Below, piece by piece: positions 44,680 through 55,521 of a DNA stretch of 64,000 bases. The DNA lies in the NCBI GenBank assembly GCA_900754525.1, contig CAAEDE010000040.1, positions 7,397-71,396 of the forward strand, given 5' to 3'. Both the position numbers and the translations under genes were made by a program. The stretch comes from an uncultured Collinsella sp. Its GTDB lineage: Bacteria > Actinomycetota > Coriobacteriia > Coriobacteriales > Coriobacteriaceae. The notes below the pieces were generated by a model. It was not told the origin of the DNA, made no database searches, and worked only from the letters and a program-made list of their open reading frames with translations. Numbering within the stretch: the first letter of the stretch is position 1; every line of letters starts with the position of its first letter.

Positions 44680-47600
44680 TTAGATCACCGTCACGCGACC
44701 CTGGTTACCCACGATGGCTTTTGCCTCTGCCAACAGCGGAATCGAGCGTGCGTTGACCTTGGCCGGCACCTCGGCACGCAGCACACGCCCGTCCACCTGC
44801 TCGATAAAGATCTCCACGCGGTCGCCGCCCGGGTTGGCGGTAAGCACCGTGGCAAGACGCGCCATATTGCCCTGGCTAAAGCGGCTGTTGGGCACCATGA
44901 CCTCAAACACCTTGGGCTTGTTGTTCTCCTCATTAAGCTCCAGTGGCACGATCTCCTGCGCGATGATCTGATCGCCGCGGTCCGAGCGCTCAAGCTTGCC
45001 CTTAATGCGCACAAACGCATCGGACAGCTGCGCGCCGGTCTCGGGATCGACCTCGCCGTACAGGTACCCCTCGGCCTCCTTGTAGGTCTTGGGGAACACC
45101 ACGACCGTGGCCTCACCTTCCATGTCCTCGAGCTGCACGATGCCCATGGGGTCGCCGTTTTTGGTCACGCGCTTGGACACGCTCGAGACCATACCGGCCC
45201 ACCACAGCGCCTTGCCCTCGGGAATCTCCTGGTTGATGGTACCGCCCGTGGGGTTTTGCACCTCGTAACCGGTGTCGATCTGCGAGAACGAGAAGTCGCG
45301 CGCCTTGGCTAGCGCATACTCAAACGGGCGCAACGGGTGGTCCGAGACATAGATGCCCAGAACCTCCTTCTCCTGGCTCAGCTTAAGGTGGCGGTCCCAC
45401 TCCTGGCCGTCCGGATCGGGCACGCTCACCTCAAAGCCCGAGCCCTCAACGTCGCCAAACATATCGAAGAACGACGTCTGGCCGCTCGCGCGATCTTTCT
45501 GGCGCTTTACCGCGGCATCGATGATGTTCTCGGGGTTGTTCTTATCCACAAAGTGCATCATCTGGCGACGCGGATACCCCGTGGAGTCGAAGGCGCCTGC
45601 CTTGATCAGCGATTCGATCACGCGGCGGTTTGCCTGGCTCGAGTCCACGCGCTCGACAAAGTCGTGCAGTGTCTTAAACGGGCCGCCCGCCTCGCGCTCG
45701 GCGATAATCGCCTGCGCCACGCCGGTGCCCACGCCGCGGATGCCGGCCAGACCAAAGCGCACGCCCTCCTTGGTAGCCGTGAACTCGGTACCGGACTCGT
45801 TGACATCTGGCGAAAGCACGGGGATGCCGTCGTGACGGCATGCCGAGACGTAGTGCACGATCTTGTCGGTCTTGCCCGTATAGGACGTCAGAACGGCCGC
45901 CATGTACTCGTGCGGATAGTGCGCCTTGAGCCACGCCGTCTGCATAACCAGGATGGCGTAGCCGGCGGAGTGCGACTTGTTAAAGGCGTAAGACGCGAAC
46001 TCGAGAACATCGTCCCAAATCTTCTGGGCGACCTCGCGCGTGTAGTTGTTCTTGATAGCACCGTTCATCCAGTGGTCGTAGGTGGTCTCGTCCGAGCCAT
46101 CCTCCCAGTGGAGCACCGTCGACGTGAGCAGCTTGATCTTTTTCTTAGCCACGGGCTTACGGATACGCGAGTCCGATTCGCCCTTGGAGAAGCCGCACAT
46201 CTCGACGGAGATGAGCATAACCTGCTCCTGGTAGACCATGGTGCCGTAGGTTTCGCCCAGGATGTCGTCCAGGCGGTCGTCGTAGGAGACGGCCGGCTCC
46301 TTGCCGTTCATACGGTTGATGTAGGACGAAACCATGCCGGCGCCCAGCGGGCCCGGGCGGTACAGAGCGATCAATGCCACGACGTGCTTGTATTCGGTGG
46401 GTTTCATGTTCTTGATCGTGGCCGTCATGCCGGCGGACTCGACCTGGAAGACGCCGGCGGTGTGGCCGGAGCCCATGAGCTTAAAGATCTCGGGATCGTC
46501 AAAGGGAATCTCTTCCTCTTTGATGTCGATGCCGAAGTTCTTTTTGATGTTTGCCTTGGCCTTGGAGATAACCGTCAGCGTGCGCAGGCCCAGGAAGTCC
46601 ATCTTGAGCAGGCCCATGTCGGCAACGGTATGGCCCTCGTACTGGGTAATCTCGACGCCGCCCTTGGTGTCGAGCTTGGTGGGCACATGCTCGTTGACGG
46701 GGTCGCGGCAGATCAGAACGGCGCACGCGTGCACGCCCTCGCCACGGGTGAGGCCCTCAATCGAGAGCGCCGTGTCGATGATGCGGCGGGCGTCGTCGTC
46801 CTTTTTATAGGCCTCGGCAAAGTCGGGGTTAAACAGATCCTCTTTGCCGGGTTGTTTTTCGAGCACCTGCTTGAGCTTGACCTTGGGGTCGCTCGAGACC
46901 ATCTTGGACAGGCGCTGGCCCATGTAGACCGGGTAGTCCAGGACGCGTGCGGCGTCGTTGATGGCCTGCTTGGCCTTAATGGTCGAGTAGGTGATGACGT
47001 GGGTGACCTTCTCGGGGCCGTAGAGCTGGCGAACGTGCTCCACGACCTCGAGGCGCCGCTCATCGTCAAAGTCCATATCGATATCGGGCATCTCGGTACG
47101 CTGCGGAGACAAGAACCTCTCGAACATCAGGCCGTTCTCGAGCGGATCGAACGCGGTGATGTTCATGGCGTAGGCGACGATAGCGCCGGCGGCCGAGCCA
47201 CGGCCGGGGCCGACGCCGATACCGTTGTCCTTAGCCCATTGCACGTACTCGGCGACGATCAAAAAGTAGGCGGCAAAGCCCTTGTCGCAGATGACCTTGT
47301 ATTCGTACTCAAAGCGCTCTTTGATGTTGACGCCGCCGATCTCGCGCGTGGCCCAGTCGTCACCGTAGTGCTGGCGCAGGCCCTTCTCGCACTCGCGGCG
47401 GAACTGGCTCTCGTGCGTCTCGCCGGGATCGAGCAACGGGAAGCGCGGCAGGATGATGGAGTCCCAGTCCAGTTCCACGTAGCACTTGTCGGCAATCTCG
47501 AGCGTGTTGTCACAGGCCTCGGGGCAATACGGGAACATCGCCCGCATCTCCTCCTCGGTCTTCATATAAAACTCCGAGCCGGTCATGCGCATGCGGTTGG

Positions 47601-48483
47601 GGTCGTCGACCTTGGCGTTCATGCCGATGCACATGATGACGTCCTGCACGGGCGCGTCCTCGCGGCGCAGGTAGTGAAAGTCGTTGGTAGCGATGACCTT
47701 GACGCCCACCTGTTTGGCGATGTCGATGAGCGTACGGTCCATCTGCTCGTCGGTCAGGCCATTATCGGTGGTAATGCCGTGTTCCTGAATCTCGATATAG
47801 AAGTCGCCGGGATCGAAGGTGTCGCGGAAGGTTTCGGCCCACTTGATGGCGCCTTCCATGTCGCCGCGGTCGATGTATTTGGGGATGATGCCCGCGATGC
47901 AGGCGCTCGTGCAGATCATGCCCTTGGCGTGGCGGCGCAGGTTGTCGAGCGTCACGCGCGGCTTGTAGTAAAAGCCCTGCACGGCGGCCTCGGAAACCGT
48001 CTGCATCAGGTTGACATAGCCCTCCTGGTCCTTGGCCAGAAGGATCATGTGGTAGAGCTCGGGCTTGTGGTCGCGGGCAAGGGTCTCGTCCGGCGTAAAG
48101 TAGACCTCGCAGCCAAAGATGGGTTTGATGACCAGGGGCGGCTTGAGCTCGTCGATATTGCCCTTCTCGCCCCACATGGCCATGTCCTTCACATACTGGG
48201 CATGCTCGCGCGGGTTTTCCTCGGGATCGGGCTCCACCAGCTCGTCACGACGGTCCTTTTCCAAGAAGGCCTTGTCGTGGCTCCAGGTTTTGTACTCGGG
48301 CGTGTTGTGGTTGACGGCGTCGCAGGCCAGCGCCAGGTCGGGCACGCCATACATGTAGCCGTGGTCGGTAATGGCCACGGCGGGCATGCCCAGCTCAACG
48401 GCACGGTTGACCATATCCTGGATACGGGTTGCGCCGTCGAGCATGGAAAAGACAGTGTGGTTGTGCAGATGGACGAATGCCAT
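44680..48483 (-). CDS. dnaE: DNA polymerase III alpha subunit
   Basis: 1267 residues. The N-terminal PHP domain begins MAFVHLHNHTVFSMLDGATR and contains AITDHGYMYGV. The polymerase catalytic aspartates are in PDIDMDFDDERR. The palm, fingers, HhH, OB and C-terminal tau-binding regions follow at normal spacing. A GGAG sits eight bases before the ATG. The start is 103 bp beyond the end of a 63-bp palindromic repeat that separates it from addA. Confidence 0.97.
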   Translation of the reverse strand: MAFVHLHNHTVFSMLDGATRIQDMVNRAVELGMPAVAITDHGYMYGVPDLALACDAVNHNTPEYKTWSHDKAFLEKDRRDELVEPDPEENPREHAQYVKDMAMWGEKGNIDELKPPLVIKPIFGCEVYFTPDETLARDHKPELYHMILLAKDQEGYVNLMQTVSEAAVQGFYYKPRVTLDNLRRHAKGMICTSACIAGIIPKYIDRGDMEGAIKWAETFRDTFDPGDFYIEIQEHGITTDNGLTDEQMDRTLIDIAKQVGVKVIATNDFHYLRREDAPVQDVIMCIGMNAKVDDPNRMRMTGSEFYMKTEEEMRAMFPYCPEACDNTLEIADKCYVELDWDSIILPRFPLLDPGETHESQFRRECEKGLRQHYGDDWATREIGGVNIKERFEYEYKVICDKGFAAYFLIVAEYVQWAKDNGIGVGPGRGSAAGAIVAYAMNITAFDPLENGLMFERFLSPQRTEMPDIDMDFDDERRLEVVEHVRQLYGPEKVTHVITYSTIKAKQAINDAARVLDYPVYMGQRLSKMVSSDPKVKLKQVLEKQPGKEDLFNPDFAEAYKKDDDARRIIDTALSIEGLTRGEGVHACAVLICRDPVNEHVPTKLDTKGGVEITQYEGHTVADMGLLKMDFLGLRTLTVISKAKANIKKNFGIDIKEEEIPFDDPEIFKLMGSGHTAGVFQVESAGMTATIKNMKPTEYKHVVALIALYRPGPLGAGMVSSYINRMNGKEPAVSYDDRLDDILGETYGTMVYQEQVMLISVEMCGFSKGESDSRIRKPVAKKKIKLLTSTVLHWEDGSDETTYDHWMNGAIKNNYTREVAQKIWDDVLEFASYAFNKSHSAGYAILVMQTAWLKAHYPHEYMAAVLTSYTGKTDKIVHYVSACRHDGIPVLSPDVNESGTEFTATKEGVRFGLAGIRGVGTGVAQAIIAEREAGGPFKTLHDFVERVDSSQANRRVIESLIKAGAFDSTGYPRRQMMHFVDKNNPENIIDAAVKRQKDRASGQTSFFDMFGDVEGSGFEVSVPDPDGQEWDRHLKLSQEKEVLGIYVSDHPLRPFEYALAKARDFSFSQIDTGYEVQNPTGGTINQEIPEGKALWWAGMVSSVSKRVTKNGDPMGIVQLEDMEGEATVVVFPKTYKEAEGYLYGEVDPETGAQLSDAFVRIKGKLERSDRGDQIIAQEIVPLELNEENNKPKVFEVMVPNSRFSQGNMARLATVLTANPGGDRVEIFIEQVDGRVLRAEVPAKVNARSIPLLAEAKAIVGNQGRVTVI

Positions 48484-48584
48484 GTGATGAGCTCCGATGC
48501 GGGTTCGTGTTCTGACTGAACGATTTTACCGCACGGCGCGGACGGCACCCGAACCTAGCCAAACCCACACGGCTCCTCTTGCAG

Positions 48585-48647
48585 TTGCGGTGGAATAGTT
48601 CCCGCTTGGGCCACCTGGGCCGCAATGCAGAAACTATTCCACCGCAA
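48585..48647. repeat. Palindromic element, copy 1 (TTGCGGTGGAATAG family)
   Basis: TTGCGGTGGAATAGTT (48585-48600) and AACTATTCCACCGCAA (48632-48647) are perfect inverted repeats, 31-nt spacer, in the gap between addA and dnaE. The same TTGCGGTG[GA]AATAG start is found at 59623. Confidence 0.8.
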
Positions 48648-48659
48648 GTTATCTGAGGA

Positions 48660-51600
48660 CTAGAAGTTGTAGGTGACTACTTGGGGCTCGGCGGGTTCGA
48701 CGAAGATGGTTGGATCCGGCTGCTCCACGCGGACGAACTTGACGGTCACGGCCTCAAAGCCCGCCTTGTGCAGAACATCAGCGTAGACGCGCGCCTGCAG
48801 GGCGTGCTTCTCCTGCAGCTGTTCCGGCGTCTCGTCCGGTGTGCCGCCCGTCTTGTAGTCGATGACCAGCGCGCGTGACGAATCCGCCGGGTTCGTCGCC
48901 AAAGCGTCGATGGCGCCTTCGGCATATGCACCGTAGCGGGCGATGTCCTCGTCCTCGCAGCCCAGCGAAAAGAACGGTACCTCGGCGCGAACGCACGGCC
49001 ACGCGAGCAGGTCGGCACGAACAGCCGACTTGAGCCAGCGGTCCAGGGCAACGTCGAAGCGTTCGCGCTGCTCCGGCGTCAGGCACCACAGGCGCGCCAG
49101 CGTATCGGCACGCGCGGCGGGCAGCGCATCGGCACCCATCTCGATCAGCCACTGGCAGGCGGCATGGAACGCCGAGCCCAGCGCCATGGGGTTGCCGGCG
49201 GGCTCAACGGCGGCCACGTCTGCATCCGTCATCTCGGAACCATCCGACTCCGCATCATCGCCAGCCTCGTCCATGGGCACGTGTGCCTCGGCAGCACGGT
49301 CCTCGGACTCGGCATGCAGCGCCGCGGCAATTGACGAGTAGCTATACGAATCACGCATCGGATACGGACAGATGCCCATGCGCACGCCCACTGCCTGGGG
49401 ATACACAAGCTCAAACGAATCGGGCTTGGAGTCGGCAGGACCGGGCACAGTTGAGTGCGCAGCATTATCAGCGACATCGACATCGCCGCGAACAAGCCTG
49501 CCCTCGGCATCCAGCGAAGCGTTAGCCTCAAACGCCTGCTCACCAAACGTAAAGTCCGCCAGCGAGATGAGCTCGTAATCGCCCGGCTTGGAGTTGTCGA
49601 ACACCAAACGGTCGCTATCGAGCTGCGGCATGTCCAGACTATCGGTCGGCAGGATGCGGCGCAGCACGTCGTAGGTCAGACCTGTCTCGACGTCGAAGGT
49701 CGGCGCCGTCACCTTGCCGCGGCTCACGCCGGCGTCCATCGCCAAGATCACCAGCTCGCGCGCACGCGTCATGGCAACGTAGAGCAAGCGGGCCCGCTCC
49801 TCGAGCGAAAGCTGCAGGTCGTCGTTGCGCAGGCGGGCAAATGCCTCGGCGGGAGAGCCCGTCGCGCATACGTCCTCCATAAGCTCTGGCGGCAACCACA
49901 GCGACGTGCCCTTGCCCTTAAACGCGTGTTCAAACTGCTTTTTGACGTCATCGCCCTTCACGAACGTACCGTCCGCGAGTTTAACGCCGTCGAAGCGTGC
50001 CGGCAGCGCCACGACTTGCGCCCCACCGTCGGTGCGACCCATCTGTGCCGCACCCGAGGACTTACGCACGCCAAAGCACTCGGCAACCGCCACGACCGGA
50101 TATTCCAGACCCTTGGACGCATGCACGGTCATGATGCGCACCGCGCCGTCACCCTCCTCGTTGAGGGCACCCGGGGCCTCCTTGCCCGCCAAGAAGCGGT
50201 CGAAGGCGAGCGCAATGGAGCGCGGAGAATTGCCGAGCTCGACCTCTGCCTCGGCCACGGCGTCGAGCGCCTTGAGCACGTTGGCGGCAATGGCCTTGCC
50301 CTCGGGGCCGCGCTTCGCCAGGCGCACGAACCAGCCGGAGGCATTGACCGCGTCGCGCGCGATGGCAGCGAACGAATCGCGGCCCACGCGACGAAGCGCA
50401 TACCGAAGTACCTCGCGGGCACGCATCACGAGCGGCAGGTTCTGCAAGCCCGGCACATCGAAATCGCTCATGATGCCCGCATCGATGTTGCGGCGCGACG
50501 TCTCGCCCGTCTGATCGTCGAGTTTGGTCGCCAGCGCCAGGAACTCCTGGGCGCCGAGTGCAAACATCGGCGAGGCCAGCAGAGGCATAAGGCCCTGCGC
50601 CGTATCGGCCGGATTGGCGAGTGCACAAACCAGGGCGCGCACCGTCTGCACCTCGGCTGCTTGGGCAAAGACCGAGCCGCCCGCGATGACGCAGTCGAGC
50701 CCCTGGTCACGGAAGGCCTGTGCGTAGACGTCTGCGTTGGTCATGCGGCCCAGCAGCAGGACCATGCTGCCCTGGGGCTGGCCAGCATCGGCAAGCGCGC
50801 GGAAGCGCTCGGCGATCGCACGGGCCTTGGCCTGTGTGCGCTCCTGCATACTGCCGCCGGCAACAAAGAGGGCCTGGCGACGCGAGGCGTCTGCCACCAG
50901 CGTGTCCTTGCGGCCGTCGCTCGCCTCAAGATCCAAAAATCCCTGCATCAGGCCGCCGTCATCGCCGTCGAAGACGCGTGCCACGTAACGCAGCACCTCG
51001 TCATGGCTGCGGAAGTTGCGCACGAGCTTGACGAGCTCGCCAGCAGGGGCGTCGGCCACGGCAGTCGCCTCGGGCGCGGCAGACGAGCCCACCTTGCGCT
51101 CCTGGCGACGGAACACCTCGACCTCGGCGCCGCGGAAGCGATAGATGGACTGTTGCGCATCGCCCACGGTGCACAGCGCGCGCTCCCCCGCACCCGTCAG
51201 GTAACGGATCAGATCGACCTGCATCTGGTCGGTATCCTGAAACTCATCGATCATGACCATCTTAAAGCGGCCCTCGTATGCCGCTCGGATGGCCGGGTAA
51301 TCGTGCAGGGCCTCGTAGGCCATGCGCAGCAGGTCGTTGTTGTCGAGGGCGGACTGGCCGGCCTTGAGCGCGCGGTACTCAGCCTCTACAGAGCGGGCCA
51401 AGCCCACCAGCGCATCGAGCGCCGGGCCACCGCAGGCAAGCACGATACTGATAAACGCATCGGCGGCCTCGGCCTTGAGCAGCTCGACCTGCTCCTTAGG
51501 GAATGCCTTGCTCGCGCGCGGCATGGTGCACGACATCATGAGTCGCGCCGCATCGGCCATGGTCTTGCCGCTCGCCTCGAACGCGTCGATGGCATCGAGC

Positions 51601-52286
51601 GCCATTTGTGCCTTCTCGGTCGCGGCCTTGCTTGCGCCCAGAGCCGCGCGATAGGCATCGGCAAGGGCCGAGGTATCGGCCTGGCCGCGCGCCACGCGCA
51701 CGTCGTCCATACCGCCCGGCAGCTGGCTCGACAGCTCCAACAGCTCGCGCACCAGGCCCTTGATGGTCGTACCGGCGCCAAAGGAACCGCCCTCGCCCGC
51801 CATGGGATACCAGGCATAGAGGGCCTTGAGCGATGCCGCGAGCTCGGGGGCGGCATCGGGCGCCGTCGCGCGGGCCAGTACATGCTCAACAGCCTGGTCC
51901 ATGAGCTCGTCGGTATCGGTGAGCACCGTGAACTCGGGGTCGATGCCCAGCTCCAGCGCATGCGCGCGCAGGATACGCGAGCACATGCCGTGAATGGTCG
52001 AGATCCACGCGTCGTCGACGGTCAGTGCTTCCTCGTCCATGCCCTCGTCGATAAGCGCACGGCGCACGCGGTCGCGAATCTCGGCCGCGGCATCCTTGGT
52101 AAAGGTGATGGCGAGCACCTGGTCCAGATGCTCAACGAACGGACCGGATTCGGGCGAGAGCGCGTAGACGATGCGGCGCGTGAGGGTAAAGGTCTTGCCC
52201 GAACCGGCGCCCGCCGAGACAAACAGCGGACGGTCGAGCGTCTTGACGATCTGCAGCTGTTGCGGCATCAAGGTCGAAAGATCCAT
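48660..52286 (-). CDS. addA: AddA-type helicase-nuclease
   Basis: 1208 residues. UvrD-family ATPase with a C-terminal PD-(D/E)XK nuclease, as in AddA of the AddAB recombination/exonuclease complex. Walker A is SAGAGSGKTFTLTRRIV (about residue 24), Walker B MVMIDEFQDTDQMQ, motif IV-VI region ...RFRGAEVEVFRRQ and VHASKGLEYPVVAVAECFG. The C-terminal nuclease has ALVIDYKTGG and a preceding EGAIDALA. It starts 3 bp after the addB stop; the ribosome site AAGGAGG lies inside addB's end. Confidence 0.94.
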   Translation of the reverse strand: MDLSTLMPQQLQIVKTLDRPLFVSAGAGSGKTFTLTRRIVYALSPESGPFVEHLDQVLAITFTKDAAAEIRDRVRRALIDEGMDEEALTVDDAWISTIHGMCSRILRAHALELGIDPEFTVLTDTDELMDQAVEHVLARATAPDAAPELAASLKALYAWYPMAGEGGSFGAGTTIKGLVRELLELSSQLPGGMDDVRVARGQADTSALADAYRAALGASKAATEKAQMALDAIDAFEASGKTMADAARLMMSCTMPRASKAFPKEQVELLKAEAADAFISIVLACGGPALDALVGLARSVEAEYRALKAGQSALDNNDLLRMAYEALHDYPAIRAAYEGRFKMVMIDEFQDTDQMQVDLIRYLTGAGERALCTVGDAQQSIYRFRGAEVEVFRRQERKVGSSAAPEATAVADAPAGELVKLVRNFRSHDEVLRYVARVFDGDDGGLMQGFLDLEASDGRKDTLVADASRRQALFVAGGSMQERTQAKARAIAERFRALADAGQPQGSMVLLLGRMTNADVYAQAFRDQGLDCVIAGGSVFAQAAEVQTVRALVCALANPADTAQGLMPLLASPMFALGAQEFLALATKLDDQTGETSRRNIDAGIMSDFDVPGLQNLPLVMRAREVLRYALRRVGRDSFAAIARDAVNASGWFVRLAKRGPEGKAIAANVLKALDAVAEAEVELGNSPRSIALAFDRFLAGKEAPGALNEEGDGAVRIMTVHASKGLEYPVVAVAECFGVRKSSGAAQMGRTDGGAQVVALPARFDGVKLADGTFVKGDDVKKQFEHAFKGKGTSLWLPPELMEDVCATGSPAEAFARLRNDDLQLSLEERARLLYVAMTRARELVILAMDAGVSRGKVTAPTFDVETGLTYDVLRRILPTDSLDMPQLDSDRLVFDNSKPGDYELISLADFTFGEQAFEANASLDAEGRLVRGDVDVADNAAHSTVPGPADSKPDSFELVYPQAVGVRMGICPYPMRDSYSYSSIAAALHAESEDRAAEAHVPMDEAGDDAESDGSEMTDADVAAVEPAGNPMALGSAFHAACQWLIEMGADALPAARADTLARLWCLTPEQRERFDVALDRWLKSAVRADLLAWPCVRAEVPFFSLGCEDEDIARYGAYAEGAIDALATNPADSSRALVIDYKTGGTPDETPEQLQEKHALQARVYADVLHKAGFEAVTVKFVRVEQPDPTIFVEPAEPQVVTYNF

Positions 52287-52289
52287 GGT

Positions 52290-55200
52290 CTACACGTCCC
52301 TCCTTACAAACGTTCCTTCATGGTTATACGAGCAGCGGGCATGCGCGGCCTGCGTCGACGCCGGGTCGACAGCAGCGACGTTGCCCGCCTCGAGTTCGCG
52401 CAAACGCTCGGCGATGCCGGCCTCCACGCGATCGAGCAGCGCATCGAAGTCCATGTTGCCGCCCTCACCGGGAAAGCCCTTCTTAAGCCCCGGGATGCGG
52501 CCGTCACCACGCTCCTCCTCGAGCAGCTCGGCACTCGCGGCGCCTCGCAGCGCCGGTTTGCCGCCCTTGGTCGAAAAATAGAGCGCCGCGCGGGTATCCA
52601 GATCCAGCGCCCGGCGCATGGCCTGCGCATAGATAAGTGTCTGGGTATGGGGCGGTAGCCACCGCGGGTCGTCGATGGCGGCCTCGCCCGATTCCTCGTC
52701 GCGCACCGTGGGGTCGGCGAGTTTAAACTCCTCAACGCCCGTGCGGTGCTTGTAGTCGATCACCACGGCGCGGTTCTCGGCATCCACGTCCACGCGGTCG
52801 ATGCGCCCGCCGAGCGGCCAGCCGGCATACTCAACGTTAAGATCGTTAAAGGCAAACTCAAGGTAGCGCGGAGCAAAAGGAGTCAGCGCCTCGGCTTCAT
52901 AGGCAAGCACGCCCTCCAGCTGCGGCAGAATCTCGGCCACCTGGCGCTCCTCCACCGGAGAGAGCGGCACGAGCGGGCCCTCGTTGCCACGCTTGGAAGC
53001 ATGCTCGGCCAAAGTCTCGTCAAAGACCTCACGCAGCAGCTCCTGAGCACGTGGCAGGTTCTCGGGCGTCACGCGTTCCATGCCCTCCTGGGGCAGACGG
53101 GCGTGCAGGTGTTCCAGCACGTCGTGGACAAAGTTGCCCTTCTCCATATTGCCAAAGCCGGCGTCGATCGACTGGGGTTTCACGCGGTACGAGACGAACC
53201 AGCATAGCGGACAGGTCGAATAGGCCTCGATCTGCGAGGCAGACGTCAGGCGCGGCACCAGCGGCGCATCCTCGCCCTCGCCATCGCGACGGCGCAGGAC
53301 CAGATACGGAATGGCTTCATCGCTCAGATGCTGAGGAGCTTCGCAGGTCACGCGCTCGCGCCTAAGACCTTCGCCTGTCGCGGGATCAAAGTCGGCGATG
53401 ATATCGCCCTCGCCCACGCGCGTGGGCTTGGCAGCGCCAGCGGCCTCGGCATGTGCCCGCAGCTCGGTCCATACGGCTGCCGGGTAGCACTCGCGTGCCT
53501 GGCGATCGTGCGTCACGCGGGCAAGCGCGACCGGACCGTTCGCCGCCTGCATTGCACGGCCAAAGCGCACGCGCAGCAGGGTGGCGGGCTCCAAAGACAC
53601 GCCGTCGCGGCGCAGCTCGGCCGTCAACGTGGCAAGCGGACCCTCTTCGTGCGAAAGCGGGTAGCTGTCCAGGTCGACATCGGCAAACAGCACGGCATCG
53701 TAGCTGCCAGGGCGCAGGACCGACGCATCGGCAAGCGGCATGAAGCGCACTTGTGCCCGTGGTGTGCGATCGACCTCGTAGGTCTCGTAATCGTAAGCGG
53801 TACTGCGCTTGTCCACCTTGGTTCGAACGCCGTCGAGAACTGGCACGGTCGCGGCCTGCGACACGTCGAGCGCGCGAGCATCGTTCATAAGGATGTCGAT
53901 GGCATGGTGCAGCAAAGCCGTCTCTGCCTGGCGACGAGCCTGGCCGTCAAGGCCGCCTAGCGCGCGATCGGGCAGCGCCTCGGCAACGGCGAGCATGGCC
54001 TTGAGCGCCGTCACGGGTTTGTCGCGCCACAGCGCCTGAAACACGTCCGAGACCACGCACGGCACATTCTTAAACCAGTTATCGTCGCTGGCGGCCTTGC
54101 GGGCGCCCCTCACCTGGCCCTGCACGCTCTGCAGCAGGCTCTTGACACTCGCAGTGGTCTTGTTGCGCGACAGGCGCATGTTCTTGTCGAAGCCGCGGGC
54201 GCTCGCGGCGTCGGCACCCGAAAGCGGGCTATAAATCCAGTCGGCAAGCTCTGGAGCGGGCCACCACTCGGTCTTGGAAGCGGCGCCCTCGTCGGCGGCC
54301 TTCATACGCTCGATCAGGTTGGCGAGCGCCGCAAACTGCCTGCCCGCGATGGACTGGGAAAACGCCGTAAACTCAGTTGTCTCGGAAGCGATATGACGAG
54401 CCGCCAGACGAGAGGCGAGCTCACCGAACAGCTGGGGTGCCCGGGCAGAAACAACGAGCACGCGCACGGGGTCCGCGGACGCCGTGACACCGCCGTCGAC
54501 CGCGGCGTCCTCACACGTTTTTACCAGCTCATCGATTGCATCCACATAGGCGTGGGCGCGGGCGTGAGGGCCGGCAACCTCTACAAAGGCAGGCTGAGCG
54601 GCCGACTTGGAGGCAGCCTGGGGCGCGGCGGCACCCTCACCCAGCGGCGCGGCCTCAAACAGCACGCCGCGGGCATCAAATGCCGCGGCAAGCTCCTCGC
54701 GCATCGCCGCCTGCTCGCAAGCGAGAAGCACAACGACCTCTCCCCCGTTATTCGCCACGGCCGACAGCAGCTCGAGCAGGCCGTGCGTAAACGACGTGAT
54801 ACCGCGCACGCATACGGCGCGGGCGCATGCCGGAAGGTTGTCGGCCAGCGCCTCGGCCATAAGGTCAGCCGCCTCGCAGGGCTCGACCATGTCTCGACGG
54901 TCCAAGCCGCCCGCATAGGCACTCAACAGCTCGAATACGCGAGCCTCGGCGTCGCTCTTGGGATCGGGCTGGCAAACGTCGCCGCAGCAACGCTCGACAC
55001 TCGTTCCCGCTACGCCCGGCAGCACATCGCGGGCCATGCGCGCGAGCATGCGCACCGTGCCCTGACTGCGCAAAAGCGGCTGCAGGTCGACATCGTCGCG
55101 ACGGGCGATCATGTCCGAGAACAGCATCTGGCGCTGCATGTTGTCGACGAAACCGCGCCCGTCGCCCAAAAGCTCCCAAAGCGAGCGAATCCACGATGTA

Positions 55201-55388
55201 GGCGTCTTGTAGTCAATACCCAGCGAAATCCCGGCTTCCGCCGCATCATGACGGCACAGGTCGAGCTCGGCAAACGTAGGTGCCAGCAGCACGGCACGTC
55301 CGTGGCAGTCAACAAGGTCGGCAAGCAGCGCCGACTCGGCATCACTCAAATCCGTGCCGGCATTGGTGGTATAGATTCGAACAGGCAT
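52290..55388 (-). CDS. addB: AddB-type nuclease/helicase subunit
   Basis: 1032 residues, partner of AddA in double-strand break end processing. The N-terminal part is an inactivated helicase-like region (LLAPTFAELDLCRHDAAEAG in place of a clear Walker A). The C-terminal PD-(D/E)XK nuclease has GRIDRVDVDAENRAVVIDYK (Asp...Asp-Tyr-Lys). A Cys-rich segment (YSTCPLCWFVSYRV) precedes it, which may take part in an iron-sulfur cluster as in other AddB proteins. First gene of addBA. Confidence 0.85.
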   Translation of the reverse strand: MPVRIYTTNAGTDLSDAESALLADLVDCHGRAVLLAPTFAELDLCRHDAAEAGISLGIDYKTPTSWIRSLWELLGDGRGFVDNMQRQMLFSDMIARRDDVDLQPLLRSQGTVRMLARMARDVLPGVAGTSVERCCGDVCQPDPKSDAEARVFELLSAYAGGLDRRDMVEPCEAADLMAEALADNLPACARAVCVRGITSFTHGLLELLSAVANNGGEVVVLLACEQAAMREELAAAFDARGVLFEAAPLGEGAAAPQAASKSAAQPAFVEVAGPHARAHAYVDAIDELVKTCEDAAVDGGVTASADPVRVLVVSARAPQLFGELASRLAARHIASETTEFTAFSQSIAGRQFAALANLIERMKAADEGAASKTEWWPAPELADWIYSPLSGADAASARGFDKNMRLSRNKTTASVKSLLQSVQGQVRGARKAASDDNWFKNVPCVVSDVFQALWRDKPVTALKAMLAVAEALPDRALGGLDGQARRQAETALLHHAIDILMNDARALDVSQAATVPVLDGVRTKVDKRSTAYDYETYEVDRTPRAQVRFMPLADASVLRPGSYDAVLFADVDLDSYPLSHEEGPLATLTAELRRDGVSLEPATLLRVRFGRAMQAANGPVALARVTHDRQARECYPAAVWTELRAHAEAAGAAKPTRVGEGDIIADFDPATGEGLRRERVTCEAPQHLSDEAIPYLVLRRRDGEGEDAPLVPRLTSASQIEAYSTCPLCWFVSYRVKPQSIDAGFGNMEKGNFVHDVLEHLHARLPQEGMERVTPENLPRAQELLREVFDETLAEHASKRGNEGPLVPLSPVEERQVAEILPQLEGVLAYEAEALTPFAPRYLEFAFNDLNVEYAGWPLGGRIDRVDVDAENRAVVIDYKHRTGVEEFKLADPTVRDEESGEAAIDDPRWLPPHTQTLIYAQAMRRALDLDTRAALYFSTKGGKPALRGAASAELLEEERGDGRIPGLKKGFPGEGGNMDFDALLDRVEAGIAERLRELEAGNVAAVDPASTQAAHARCSYNHEGTFVRRDV

Positions 55389-55521
55389 GGTCCTCCGCTC
55401 AAACTGTTCGCAATAATCAATGCATCCATCCTACCCGCCCAAGCGGACACATTGCCACCGCAGCTCCATCTTTTGGTACAAAGCAACTTGCCCCCAACGC
55501 ACCAGCCGATTGCGGGCATAT

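Noticed and set aside
45337..48519. 1060-codon open frame on the plus strand
   Set aside because: Antisense to dnaE in a GC-rich region; the translation is Val/Leu/Ala/Arg/His/Asp-rich without motifs, while dnaE on the other strand is unambiguous.
49455..52658. 1067-codon open frame on the plus strand
   Set aside because: Antisense to addA; low-information Arg/His/Ala-rich translation.
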